From an uncultured Ulvibacter sp. (GTDB lineage Bacteria > Bacteroidota > Bacteroidia > Flavobacteriales > Flavobacteriaceae): DNA of 64,000 nt. The notes below the pieces were generated by a model, which saw nothing but the letters and a program-made list of their open reading frames with translations, had not been told where the DNA came from and did not search any database. Where the stretch lies: positions 62,001 to 126,000 of the forward strand of contig CAJXZB010000004.1 of the NCBI GenBank assembly GCA_913063405.1. The letters run 5' to 3'. This document shows, piece after piece, positions 45,252 through 53,697 of the stretch (position 1 is the stretch's first letter; the number at the start of each line of letters is the position of its first letter). The position numbers and the translations under genes were made by a program.

Positions 45252-45920
45252 TTATTTCTTAATTTCGAAAATGAAAATTTTTTCTCCAGCTTTTTTAGTT
45301 TCAAGTATCGTGTTCATCTCTAGGTTATTACGATTAGCAATTGTTTCTATTTTTTGGAGTTCACAATCCTCTGAGAGGATCATGTAGGTTTCATTTTTAG
45401 GAGTTAAGTAGGATGGTATTTGATTAAAGAACGCCTCGAAATATTCAAAGTTTTCACCGCAAAACCAAGCGTGCTGCTTAATGTTTGAGGGTGCTTTCGG
45501 ATAATATGGGGGATTCACAATAATAAAATCAAAGTACTCTTTTGAAATATTAGAAAACAGATCCGATTTCACACAATTTACCTCAAGCTTAGCAGTTTCC
45601 GAAGCATTTTTTAAATACTTCAATGCAGTTTCGTTGATATCACTGGCAGTAACGGTAGCTCCTTTTTTCTTGGCATACAATGAAACTACTCCTGAACCAC
45701 AACCTAGTTCTAAAAAGGTCTTTTTTTCAAGATTCATTTCAGAAATAAAGTCTAATAAGATCTTGGTACTTAAAGTTAGATGTGGTGGAAAAACATCGGG
45801 GTGTACCAAGACAGTTAAGCCGTCATAGCTATAGTTTCTAGGTTTTCTGTAATAATAATCAAGACCTCTTTGCAGAAAAGGCTGAGTGACTTTTTTTATT
45901 ATATTTCTAAACGTTCCCAT
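45252..45920 (-). CDS. Class I SAM-dependent methyltransferase (HemK/RsmC-like)
   Basis: A 222-residue Rossmann-fold methyltransferase. Motif I is FLELGCGSGVVSLYA, motif II contains VTASDINETALKYLK, and motif IV is IIVNPPYYP, the NPPY signature of enzymes that methylate amide or exocyclic amino groups of nitrogenous substrates. The substrate cannot be read from the sequence, and the gene's place at the end of a glycan-type operon may be incidental. Its ATG overlaps the stop of the upstream radical SAM gene by one base (TAATG). Confidence 0.82.
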   Translation of the reverse strand: MGTFRNIIKKVTQPFLQRGLDYYYRKPRNYSYDGLTVLVHPDVFPPHLTLSTKILLDFISEMNLEKKTFLELGCGSGVVSLYAKKKGATVTASDINETALKYLKNASETAKLEVNCVKSDLFSNISKEYFDFIIVNPPYYPKAPSNIKQHAWFCGENFEYFEAFFNQIPSYLTPKNETYMILSEDCELQKIETIANRNNLEMNTILETKKAGEKIFIFEIKK

Positions 45921-47437
45921 TACTCACTTCTAAAACCTTGAATTTCTGGTTGGCGGTATTTCCAAATTTTATGCATTGCCTTAATTTCATAAGGATATTT
46001 ATAGATACTCGTTTTGTAACGAAAAGAGGAGACACCTCTTAAAATAGATTTTTTTAACCCTGTAATCCTAAAATCTGAAGCCGTTGGATAATAGCCGTTC
46101 AATACGGTTTCAAAATTCATGATACGGTCTACCATTTTTGCATTGAGCCAAGGCGTTAAAGGGTTTTTACGTAGGTCAAAATTCTCCCAAGCGGGATCGA
46201 GCCAATCATCTAATTTTTCAGGAAAACTAAAACCGGCTTTTTGTATTTGCTCATAGAGTTCAGAACCTTCAGTGGCAACCGGGCTGTAGAGATAAATGAT
46301 GATCTCTGAATTAGGATTTATTTCTTTGATTTCTTTTATAAAGTTAATGTCCCATTCTATTTGCGCCATTACTTTTTCTGGAGATTCGGCTGGCATTCCT
46401 AGTACGAAAGAAAATTCGGGGATGATACCAATAGGTAATAAACGAGCTGCAAAGTCCTTAATTCCTTGTCCTGTTTGAGTACCTCCTTTGTTCATCTGTT
46501 TAAGAATCTCGTCATTACCGGTTTCAGCACCCAAAAAAATCATTTTACAGCCTGCTTCTTTCATCAATTTTAGGTCTTCATCACTGTATTTATTGATAGT
46601 ATCAATACGGCCTTCTCCCCACCAAGTAATTCCTTCGTTTTTAACTAGTTCAGAAAATTCAACTACACGTTTTCTGGCTGTAAAGAAATTATTGTCGTGA
46701 AACTCAATGGCATCAATACCGTAATGATCTTTAAAATATTTCACGTCATTGTAAACGGTCTGAGCAGATTTTGCCTTCCAACGACCGTTGTAAATAGGGA
46801 CAACAGCGCAAAAAGAACAAGTAAAAGGGCAGCCTAAACTAGAGTGATAGGAAAAGGTTTTATCGCCCAAAAAAGTTTTGCTGAGGTAATTATTTAGATC
46901 GTAAAATTCATCTAAGTGAGTGTAGGGTAGTTGCGGTAAAGAATCTTGGTCTAGCAAAGCCTCTTTAGGCGTTTGTACAATTTCATCATCTTCCAAATAG
47001 ATGAGGTTTTTAATGTTCTTTATTTCTGAAATATTAGAACTCTCAAGTGCATCTAACAAAGCAGGAAAGGCGGCATCTCCAGGGCCGTTAACAATATAAT
47101 CTACATAAGGTGCTTCTATGCAAACTTTATATTGATTGCTGGCAAAATAGCCACCCCAAATTGTTTTGCTTTCTGGATAGGTTTCTTTTACCTTTTTAGT
47201 AAATGGAATTGCCTGTCTCAACTGAGGTCCGGGCATCACAGTGCTACAAAAGTATTTGTATTCTCCTGTGTCAAAATAAGAGGCGATTTTTGCCCAAGGA
47301 TCGTCTTCTAAATTTCCATCTACAAAGGCAAAATCGTATTTGCCATAAATAGCAGCACCCACCTGCAAGATAGAATTGGGTATTCGGTGCTTTTGGTTTG
47401 CACTTCTCGGGTTGAATATGACGATTTTGTTTTTCAA
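45920..47437 (-). CDS. B12-type radical SAM enzyme
   Basis: A 505-residue enzyme. The N-terminal domain (about 1-135) has the cobalamin-binding-like fold of this class without a clear D-x-H-x-x-G motif. The radical SAM domain follows, with Cys203, Cys207 and Cys210 (GCPFTCSFC) for the 4Fe-4S cluster and MIFLGAETGNDEILKQMNKGG (the ETG region). The C-terminal extension contains DWLDPAWENFD. The start is TTG 47437: no ATG exists before the first strand (KIVIFNPRS), and an in-frame stop lies four codons upstream. Members often methylate unactivated carbons or rearrange carbon skeletons. It is coupled to the downstream methyltransferase gene. Confidence 0.85.
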   Translation of the reverse strand: MKNKIVIFNPRSANQKHRIPNSILQVGAAIYGKYDFAFVDGNLEDDPWAKIASYFDTGEYKYFCSTVMPGPQLRQAIPFTKKVKETYPESKTIWGGYFASNQYKVCIEAPYVDYIVNGPGDAAFPALLDALESSNISEIKNIKNLIYLEDDEIVQTPKEALLDQDSLPQLPYTHLDEFYDLNNYLSKTFLGDKTFSYHSSLGCPFTCSFCAVVPIYNGRWKAKSAQTVYNDVKYFKDHYGIDAIEFHDNNFFTARKRVVEFSELVKNEGITWWGEGRIDTINKYSDEDLKLMKEAGCKMIFLGAETGNDEILKQMNKGGTQTGQGIKDFAARLLPIGIIPEFSFVLGMPAESPEKVMAQIEWDINFIKEIKEINPNSEIIIYLYSPVATEGSELYEQIQKAGFSFPEKLDDWLDPAWENFDLRKNPLTPWLNAKMVDRIMNFETVLNGYYPTASDFRITGLKKSILRGVSSFRYKTSIYKYPYEIKAMHKIWKYRQPEIQGFRSE

Positions 47438-47453
47438 AAAAAATAGTTAATGT

Positions 47454-48155
47454 TTAGTGAGTGCTGTTTTTTACAAAGATATTTCCATGTAGCCTTTCAA
47501 CTGGCATGTTTTTCAATATATTAACCATTTTACCTGCAGAAACCCACTTTTTTAGTTCAAAATACGGATGTTCGTTCAACATATAGTTGTAAAGAGTGTG
47601 CCCTTTATCCAATAAATTAATGCTTTTTATGGTCTCAGGAATGAATCCACCTGTAAATTCAAATTCAATACATGGGATTTCATAGGTTAGATGAGATAGT
47701 ATTTCAAATTCATAGCCTTCTACATCGATCTTACAAAAACCTGGAAGACCGTATGTTTTAATTAATGTGTCTAATTTTTTTACCGTTACTTTTTCCGAAG
47801 CATTCCATTGTAGTTCATCATTCTTAAAATAATCTATAAACGATTCAGAAAAAGTTGCTACTTCGACGTGGTTGGCTAGTTGTAATTCTTTTTCTTCATC
47901 CTTAGCTCCAACAGCATAAGGAAAATATGAAAAATTAGGATGTTTTATTTTTTGTAATGCTAAATGACAATTGGACTGAGGTTCAAAAGCTATCACTTTA
48001 TCTCCTAATGAAAGAAATAATTTGCTTTTCTTTCCCAAATTAGCTCCTATGTCAAAACACAGATCTCCTTTTTTAACAAGTTGCCCATAAAACTTCCTAT
48101 CTCTATAGGTCTCAATCTGTAAGATTGATTTTATTGTTTCTTTTAGGCTAGGCAT
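47454..48155 (-). CDS. FkbM family methyltransferase
   Basis: A 233-residue SAM-dependent methyltransferase of the FkbM family, which often O-methylates sugars or polyketides. The SAM-binding motif is CFDIGANLGKKSKLF, followed by VIAFEPQ (acidic end of strand 2). The family core FCKIDVEGYEFEIL is intact. The protein is cytoplasmic. Its 5' end overlaps the sulfotransferase stop by eight bases, and the radical SAM gene follows 16 bases later, so all four genes of this block are probably one operon. A sugar O-methylation role is inferred from context. Confidence 0.87.
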   Translation of the reverse strand: MPSLKETIKSILQIETYRDRKFYGQLVKKGDLCFDIGANLGKKSKLFLSLGDKVIAFEPQSNCHLALQKIKHPNFSYFPYAVGAKDEEKELQLANHVEVATFSESFIDYFKNDELQWNASEKVTVKKLDTLIKTYGLPGFCKIDVEGYEFEILSHLTYEIPCIEFEFTGGFIPETIKSINLLDKGHTLYNYMLNEHPYFELKKWVSAGKMVNILKNMPVERLHGNIFVKNSTH

Positions 48156-48903
48156 GATAAGGAGTGTCTATAAGGTACTCAAGGAAAAGGGTCTTTTCTT
48201 TTTTAGAAAACTCATCTTTCCAATATCCGTAACTACCTTTTCTAATTATTTTTTTTAGAATAGGATTGTCGCTAGTTGATATTTCTCCTTTTTTCTTTTT
48301 GAAAGATTGACTTTCAATACTATGTTTAATGTGCAATCTTGTTTTATCAAGCGCTAAATACTTCAATATTCTAACACATGTTTCCTGAGGATGGTCTATT
48401 AACTCTTCATATTTTACAACTAAGATTTCTTCGTTTTTGTAGTTGTTTAGATGACCTTTCCAAGACAAACGCAACCATTGGTTGATGTTTTTATCACCAT
48501 GTAATACGGCGTGAATCATCTTCTTTTTTTTATCTTCTTCTGAAATATTCGAAAAAGATGGAGTAACGTTTGAGAGTTTTAACTTTTTTAAGAGGGTTTG
48601 TTTTTTTGAAGAAAAATCAAAATAATGCTTGCCAGAGATGGCAATATCGCGAGGGTCTCTAACTATATAAATTACTTTATAAATGGCCTCTTTTGAAACT
48701 TCAGGTAATTCCTGATACGTGTGATGAGATTTATAGCACTGGAAGTCTGAAACTCTATCATCTCCTTCTTTGTACAACGCCTGAATATGATCAAAACCCC
48801 AATCACCCTGTAGCGGGCATTGTACCAACTCTGCCACCAAACGGCTGAGCCAAGTTGTACCGCTTTTGGGATAGCCGACTACAATGATGTTTTTTTTGTT
48901 CAA
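48148..48903 (-). CDS. PAPS-dependent sulfotransferase
   Basis: A 251-residue sulfotransferase of the Sulfotransfer_1 type. The 5'-phosphosulfate-binding loop reads GYPKSGTTWLSRL near the N terminus, and the 3'-phosphate-binding motif reads YIVRDPRDIAISGKHYF. The C-terminal GSYGYWKDEFSKKE resembles the family's closing KGxxGxWK motif. The start is TTG 48903, since a stop codon lies three codons upstream and no ATG precedes the P-loop. It heads the leftward block and has a promoter-like TATCTTTA box upstream. A glycan hydroxyl is the likely acceptor by context. No PAPS synthesis gene is in the window. Confidence 0.88.
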   Translation of the reverse strand: MNKKNIIVVGYPKSGTTWLSRLVAELVQCPLQGDWGFDHIQALYKEGDDRVSDFQCYKSHHTYQELPEVSKEAIYKVIYIVRDPRDIAISGKHYFDFSSKKQTLLKKLKLSNVTPSFSNISEEDKKKKMIHAVLHGDKNINQWLRLSWKGHLNNYKNEEILVVKYEELIDHPQETCVRILKYLALDKTRLHIKHSIESQSFKKKKGEISTSDNPILKKIIRKGSYGYWKDEFSKKEKTLFLEYLIDTPYHA

Positions 48904-48924
48904 CTTCTTTTATTTGGTCTATGG

Positions 48925-48932
48925 TAAAGATA
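48925..48932 (-). promoter_or_regulatory. -7 promoter box of the sulfotransferase operon
   Basis: TATCTTTA on the minus strand, 21 bases before the TTG start. This is the same variant box seen upstream of exbB, the retropepsin gene and pyc. A CATTTTTG string facing the other way (48947-48954) may serve the divergent SGNH gene. Confidence 0.35.
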
Positions 48933-49001
48933 CTAAGTTTAGAATTCATTTTTGTACCCCATTATTTTAATAGTATCTTGGAAAATGTATCATTTCTCTC
49001 T

Positions 49002-50099
49002 ATGAAAAACAATACATTTCTTTTATTTGCTTCGCTTATCATCATACTCTTGCTGTGTGAAGTATTTGTCCGCGTATTTTTTCCTCAGATCAATGAGCAC
49101 GACCAAATGTTTCAAAAGGATGCTGTTTTAGGATGGGAGTTTATTCCGGATCATTCAGGCACCATTTTATATGACGGAGAGGTTAATCAAAGGATTAAAA
49201 CCAATAGCGCAGGATATCGCGATACAGAATTTTCAGAAAAAAAAGAAGCTAAGAAGATTTTGGTGTTGGGCGATTCTTTTGTGAGTAATATTTCAGTAAA
49301 AGAAGAACAAGTTTTTACTGCGGTCTTGGAACAAAGACTTTCCAATACCTCTGTTTTCAATTTAGGGGTAAATGGATATGGGCAAGTACAAGAATACCTC
49401 ACTTTACAAAAGTGGTTGCCAGAGATCCAACCCGATGTTATTGTATTGATGGTCTATTTGCGAAATGATTTTACAGATAATCTTGATACTACCCAGTGGT
49501 TGTATCCTAGGCCTACGTCTTCTTTGGATGAAAATGGGTCTATTGTAATACATCCGCCTTCAGAATCCAGTCGTCTAAAAGAAGAATCATTGCCTTTTTA
49601 TTATGCCTCCCATTTGTTTCGGTTTGTAAAAAAACGACTTGAAGTGATTGTGTCCAAAACAGATCAAGAGACTCCTTCACAGTTTTTAGCACCAGAGAAC
49701 TACGTTTGTCGTTATCCACTTTCTAAAGAAACGCAGGAGATGTATACGTTGCTACAACAAATGCTTTTGGAGATAAATTCTTTTGCAAATAAGAATAATA
49801 CGCCCATTGTTTTTGCATTGGCGCCTTCCATTGCCCAGGTGGAAAATACTACGTGGGAATCGCTGGAAGCGGCAGCAGCGAAAGATGAAATTATGCTTTT
49901 AAGAAATTTGCCAAACAAAATTTTGCTAGAATTTGCCAGTGAGCATAATATACATATGGTCGACTTATTACCCGCGTTGCAAGCGGCTCAAAAAAATGAA
50001 GTTGATATGTACAATCCCAGAGAACAGCATTGGACGGCAGCAGGTAATAAATTAGTAGCTACTATTTTGACAAATTACCTAAACACAATCTCTTATTAG
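49002..50099 (+). CDS. Membrane-anchored SGNH/GDSL-type hydrolase
   Basis: A 365-residue protein with an N-terminal membrane anchor (FLLFASLIIILLLCEVFVRVFF) and an SGNH hydrolase domain. The nucleophile block is ILVLGDSFV (Ser92), the glycine block is FNLGVNGYGQVQEY, the asparagine block is YLRNDF, and the C-terminal histidine is in REQHWTAAGN (His343). Such proteins in glycan loci are often O-acetyl esterases or transferases acting at the cell surface. I chose ATG 49002, which starts the anchor; the longer frame from 48921 would overlap the divergent promoter region. It is the only rightward gene here, and its 3' end is four bases from SxtJ. Confidence 0.78.
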   Translation: MKNNTFLLFASLIIILLLCEVFVRVFFPQINEHDQMFQKDAVLGWEFIPDHSGTILYDGEVNQRIKTNSAGYRDTEFSEKKEAKKILVLGDSFVSNISVKEEQVFTAVLEQRLSNTSVFNLGVNGYGQVQEYLTLQKWLPEIQPDVIVLMVYLRNDFTDNLDTTQWLYPRPTSSLDENGSIVIHPPSESSRLKEESLPFYYASHLFRFVKKRLEVIVSKTDQETPSQFLAPENYVCRYPLSKETQEMYTLLQQMLLEINSFANKNNTPIVFALAPSIAQVENTTWESLEAAAAKDEIMLLRNLPNKILLEFASEHNIHMVDLLPALQAAQKNEVDMYNPREQHWTAAGNKLVATILTNYLNTISY

Positions 50100-50103
50100 A
50101 GAC

Positions 50104-50472
50104 TTACCATGTCTTGTGAAACGAGGCTTTATCTGGTTGTTTCGAAACCTTTTGAAAGGTGCTGGCAGTCGTATTTTTGAGTCTTAATGGATCTTTTTCT
50201 CCAAAAATCCTAGAAAGCAATGCTACGGGGTACAGCAGGCAAAAGAAAATAATACCCAATAAAATAGGCGGAATAATAAAACTAAGTAAGACGCCCAATT
50301 GCATCCAGTATTTATGAATTATTTTCGCTAAGTAAGAGGATAATACACCCGAAATGCCGACAGATAAAGCAACCCATAATGACCATTTTGCTTCCGTGAA
50401 AGTGTAGATCACCAAAAAACCAACGCAAATGGTGAGTACTGTTTTATACTGTTGCTTGTTATTAGATTTCAT
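50104..50472 (-). CDS. SxtJ family membrane protein
   Basis: A 122-residue integral membrane protein with about three helices (TVLTICVGFLVIYTF, LWVALSVGISGVLSSYL and LLSFIIPPILLGIIFFCLLYPVALL) and the C-terminal motif RIFGEKDPL followed by a polar tail. This matches the SxtJ family, first named in the saxitoxin cluster, where it accompanies a carbamoyltransferase. It is the last gene of the leftward block, three bases after the DUF5989 gene. The biochemical role of SxtJ proteins is unknown as far as I know; an accessory role to carbamoylation at the membrane is inferred. Confidence 0.8.
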   Translation of the reverse strand: MKSNNKQQYKTVLTICVGFLVIYTFTEAKWSLWVALSVGISGVLSSYLAKIIHKYWMQLGVLLSFIIPPILLGIIFFCLLYPVALLSRIFGEKDPLRLKNTTASTFQKVSKQPDKASFHKTW

Positions 50473-50475
50473 AAA

Positions 50476-50625
50476 TTAAAATAGCGAATAAATAAAAGGG
50501 CCAAGTGCACTCCCGCCGCCAAAAACAATAAGAACGCCCATAAAAAGGAGTACAATGATAATGGGCAGGAGCCAGTATTTTTTTCGCTCTTTCATGAATA
50601 ACCAAAGATCTTTTAATGCATCCAT
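50476..50625 (-). CDS. DUF5989 (SxtK-like) small membrane protein
   Basis: A 49-residue protein: a short amphipathic start (MDALKDLWLFMKERKKYW), one membrane helix (LLPIIIVLLFMGVLIVFG) and the ending GGGSALGPFIYSLF. The length and ending fit DUF5989 (SxtK-like). I chose ATG 50625, one base after the carbamoyltransferase stop, rather than the longer frame from 50709, which would overlap that gene and place extra residues before the conserved start. It lies between the carbamoyltransferase and SxtJ genes, as part of a recurring trio. Confidence 0.8.
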   Translation of the reverse strand: MDALKDLWLFMKERKKYWLLPIIIVLLFMGVLIVFGGGSALGPFIYSLF

Positions 50626-50626
50626 A

Positions 50627-52492
50627 TTAATCTTGTGTAAAGGTTTGTTTCCATTTTTCTCGATTTTGCCAATCTTTTTGATCGGTTTTGGTATATACAA
50701 AATTATCAATTACTAAATAATCCATTTCTGTATTCATAAAACAAGCATAGGCATCTGTAGGAGTGCAGACTATTGGTTCTCCCCGAACATTAAAACTGGT
50801 ATTAATTACGACTCCTTTCCCTGTTTCTTTTTTTATAGCTTGTAGCAGCTGCCAGTATTTGGGGTTGCTCTCTTTGTGTACGGTTTGTACTCGAGCAGAA
50901 AAATCTAAATGTGTGATAGCTTGCAGGTCACTTCGTTCGCAATATAACTTTTCAGTAAAGGACATTGTGTGATAGTTTGAAGGCAACTCTTTTCGTGATT
51001 CTTTATTAATCGAAGTAACGAAAGTCATATAAGGACTAGTATTTTTTAGATTAAAAATTTTTTCGGCGCCTTCGGCTAAAACAGAAGGTGCAAAAGGTCT
51101 AAACCCTTCGCGGTATTTAATGTGAAGGTTCAACTTTTTTTGCATCTCAGGGTGAGAGGGATCGGCCAGAATACTTCGATTTCCCAGAGCTCTGGGGCCA
51201 AACTCCATCCTGTCTTGAAACCATCCTACGATCCCTCCATTAGCTATCTTTTTTGCAATACTTTCTGAAAGGGCAGCAGTATCATCTACTTGTATTGCTA
51301 CGGCACCTAGTTCTCTATTTGTTGAAAGAATTTCCTTTTCAGAAAAATAAGGCCCCAGAAAGGCATTTTTCATTGCATCTTTATTCCCGGCTATTTTCCG
51401 TTCCTTGTTGAAGTATATATAGTGAACGGCGAGGGCAGCACCTAGTGAGGCACCTGCATCTCCTGCGGCAGGCTGCACATAGATTTCTTTAAAAAGGTTT
51501 TTTTCAATCAATTTTCCGTTTGCCACACAATTAAGCGCGACACCTCCTGCCATACATAAATAGTCTGCATTGGTAATTTTTTTAGCGTGAGAAGCCATTT
51601 TCAGTACAATATCTTCGGTTATTATTTGGATGGCCAAGGCGAGATTTGCGTGTTGTTGTGTTATTTCCGCTTCGGGTACTCTTCTTTTAAACCCAAACAG
51701 TTGTTCCCACTTGGCATCGTTTACCATGCGAAGTCCAGTAGCATATTTGAAATAGGATTGATCCAGCCAAATGGAACCATCTTCTTTGATAGAAACTAAA
51801 GTGCTCTTTATTTTTTTGATAAATCGCTGGGTCTCTTCGTCATTAAGATTACCATAAGGAGTTAATCCCATCAATTTATATTCTCCAGAGTTTACGGCGA
51901 AACCGAGAAAATAGGTAAAAGCACTATATAATAACCCCACGGAATGTGGAAAATTCATTTCTTCTTTTACCGTAATTGTGTTGTTGTTTCCCTCACTTAT
52001 TGTGGCTGTAGCCCATTCTCCAACACCGTCTATAGTTAAGATAGCTGCTTTTTCAAACGGAGAAGTGAAAAAAGCACTAGCCGCGTGCGAAAGATGGTGT
52101 TCGGTAAATAGTAGATTTAATTTTTTAGGATCGTAAGTCCCCACTTCTTTCAATCCGTCTCGAATCATTTTTTTAAGAAATAATTTTTCTCGAAGCCAGA
52201 TAGGAATTGACTTTATAAACGAAATAAGGCCTTTGGGTGCAAAGGCATAATATGTTTCTAATAACCTTTCAAAAGTAAGTAATGGCTTGTCATAAAACAC
52301 AACGGCATCTAGTTGTTCAATGGTAAGGCCAGCCTCTTCAAGGCAGAATGTAATAGCATGAACAGGAAATTCTGCGGTATGCTTTTTACGGGTAAATCGC
52401 TCCTCTTGAGCAGCGGCAATAATATCTCCATCCACTACAATGGCGGCAGCAGCATCGTGATAAAAAGCAGATATTCCCAATATTTTTTTCAC
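50627..52492 (-). CDS. O-carbamoyltransferase (NodU/CmcH/TobZ family)
   Basis: Transfers a carbamoyl group, via carbamoyl-adenylate made from carbamoyl phosphate and ATP, to a hydroxyl of a sugar or other acceptor. The N-terminal Kae1-like domain (about 1-350) shows ILGISAFYHDAAAAIVVDG, EERFTRKKHT, the metal-binding FTEHHLSHAASAFF and ILTIDGVGEWATA. The C-terminal domain (about 390-600) has WFQDRMEFGPRALGNRSILADP and GVVINTSFNVRGEPIVCTPTDA. The 621-residue length is typical. The start is GTG 52492; an in-frame stop lies two codons upstream. It is followed by DUF5989 and SxtJ genes. Confidence 0.92.
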   Translation of the reverse strand: MKKILGISAFYHDAAAAIVVDGDIIAAAQEERFTRKKHTAEFPVHAITFCLEEAGLTIEQLDAVVFYDKPLLTFERLLETYYAFAPKGLISFIKSIPIWLREKLFLKKMIRDGLKEVGTYDPKKLNLLFTEHHLSHAASAFFTSPFEKAAILTIDGVGEWATATISEGNNNTITVKEEMNFPHSVGLLYSAFTYFLGFAVNSGEYKLMGLTPYGNLNDEETQRFIKKIKSTLVSIKEDGSIWLDQSYFKYATGLRMVNDAKWEQLFGFKRRVPEAEITQQHANLALAIQIITEDIVLKMASHAKKITNADYLCMAGGVALNCVANGKLIEKNLFKEIYVQPAAGDAGASLGAALAVHYIYFNKERKIAGNKDAMKNAFLGPYFSEKEILSTNRELGAVAIQVDDTAALSESIAKKIANGGIVGWFQDRMEFGPRALGNRSILADPSHPEMQKKLNLHIKYREGFRPFAPSVLAEGAEKIFNLKNTSPYMTFVTSINKESRKELPSNYHTMSFTEKLYCERSDLQAITHLDFSARVQTVHKESNPKYWQLLQAIKKETGKGVVINTSFNVRGEPIVCTPTDAYACFMNTEMDYLVIDNFVYTKTDQKDWQNREKWKQTFTQD

Positions 52493-52503
52493 TCTTTATT
52501 GTT

Positions 52504-53694
52504 TTATGAAGGTATTGCTTTCACAATTTTCTTCCTTAGAAATAGTAAAGCAATTATCATTGCCCATTGCCCTATTGTTTTAATGGCCAATGCGCCTTCA
52601 ATTTGATGGGTTTTAATAACAAAGTACCCTAGGACAATTTGCATGGCTGCTGTTGTCGCGATAATCACGGCAACTTGCATTTGCTTGTTTTCTTTATAAA
52701 ACTGATTAATCAGCACCAAATGCACAAATAGCGTTGCAATAAATAGATATGCTAATAGGTAACTAGATGCACTAAAACGGAAATCATAAAGATACTCAAT
52801 CACTAAGTAAATAACTCCAATAAAGAGGATACCACTAGCTATGCCAATGCCATAAAATTGTTTTTCAATTCTATCACGAGTTTGATTAGAAATTCGGTAA
52901 AATGTTTTAAGAAATGGATTGATCGAATAACTCGCTCCCATTTGAATTAAGGTAACTAGGCCAATAAATATTTGATATTGACTTAGGTCTGTTTTCGTAA
53001 AATAAATTGTTCCATAATAACTATCAATTTTGGTTCTAATGGTCCCTAGAACCATTGGTATGAAAAATGGAATAGAGTTCTTTAAACTCTTAACGTCTAG
53101 GGAAATAGTTGTGTATTTGATATTTCGAAAATAGAAAGCAGAATAGAAAATTGATTTTATAAAAAGCCCTCCAATTATTAAATATAGTAGGGTTTTTAGA
53201 TTGAAAGCGCCTGTAAAAAAGAGAATACTTAAAAGTACAATTGCATTTCTTGTTAGCTCCGTTATGAAGTTAAATTTGAAATCTCGTTGGTATAGAATAA
53301 GGATTTCAAAGCTTTGGTTGTAAAACAATAGAAACGCCCAGAGTAAGATTAAAAGCCGATGTTCAGCAAAGATGGGTACTGCAAAAATGAGTGTCCCAGT
53401 CAAGATAAATAACAAGCCTCGCGTCACAAAATTTGAAAGCCAGGGCGAGTATATATTAGCTGGTGTTTCACTGAAAGTTTTAAGCAGAAATGTTTTATTT
53501 CCGAAGTAAGAAAAAAGGGCCAAAAAATTAACCCAGAGTAATAGCTCCACATATTCACCCCACAATGCCACCGAATGCTGCTTAATAACCACCAAAGAGA
53601 TGGCAAGCTGCGCCAAAATAGGAATGCTCTGCCCCAATCCATAAACGGAGACAGTTTTTAAGCGATCGAATAATTTGGTGGATCGAGGTTGCAT
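52504..53694 (-). CDS. Wzx-like polysaccharide flippase (MOP superfamily)
   Basis: A 396-residue polytopic protein with about 12 membrane helices and short loops. The N terminus (STKLFDRLKTVSVYGLGQSIPILAQLAISLVVIKQHS) matches flippases that move lipid-linked oligosaccharides across the inner membrane. It lies three bases after the GT2 gene and 11 bases before the carbamoyltransferase gene, all on one strand, which supports a role in glycan export. It is slightly shorter than typical Wzx proteins. The lipid-linked substrate is unknown. Confidence 0.8.
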   Translation of the reverse strand: MQPRSTKLFDRLKTVSVYGLGQSIPILAQLAISLVVIKQHSVALWGEYVELLLWVNFLALFSYFGNKTFLLKTFSETPANIYSPWLSNFVTRGLLFILTGTLIFAVPIFAEHRLLILLWAFLLFYNQSFEILILYQRDFKFNFITELTRNAIVLLSILFFTGAFNLKTLLYLIIGGLFIKSIFYSAFYFRNIKYTTISLDVKSLKNSIPFFIPMVLGTIRTKIDSYYGTIYFTKTDLSQYQIFIGLVTLIQMGASYSINPFLKTFYRISNQTRDRIEKQFYGIGIASGILFIGVIYLVIEYLYDFRFSASSYLLAYLFIATLFVHLVLINQFYKENKQMQVAVIIATTAAMQIVLGYFVIKTHQIEGALAIKTIGQWAMIIALLFLRKKIVKAIPS

Positions 53695-53697
53695 TAT

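Noticed and set aside
45154-45387. Plus-strand frame of 77 codons between DUF5916 and the methyltransferase gene
   Set aside because: It overlaps the hairpin, the palindrome and the methyltransferase 3' end, and it has no recognisable protein features.
50104-52492. Possible saxitoxin-type toxin cluster
   Set aside because: Only the carbamoyltransferase trio is shared. The polyketide-like and amidinotransferase genes of that pathway are absent, and the setting is glycan export.
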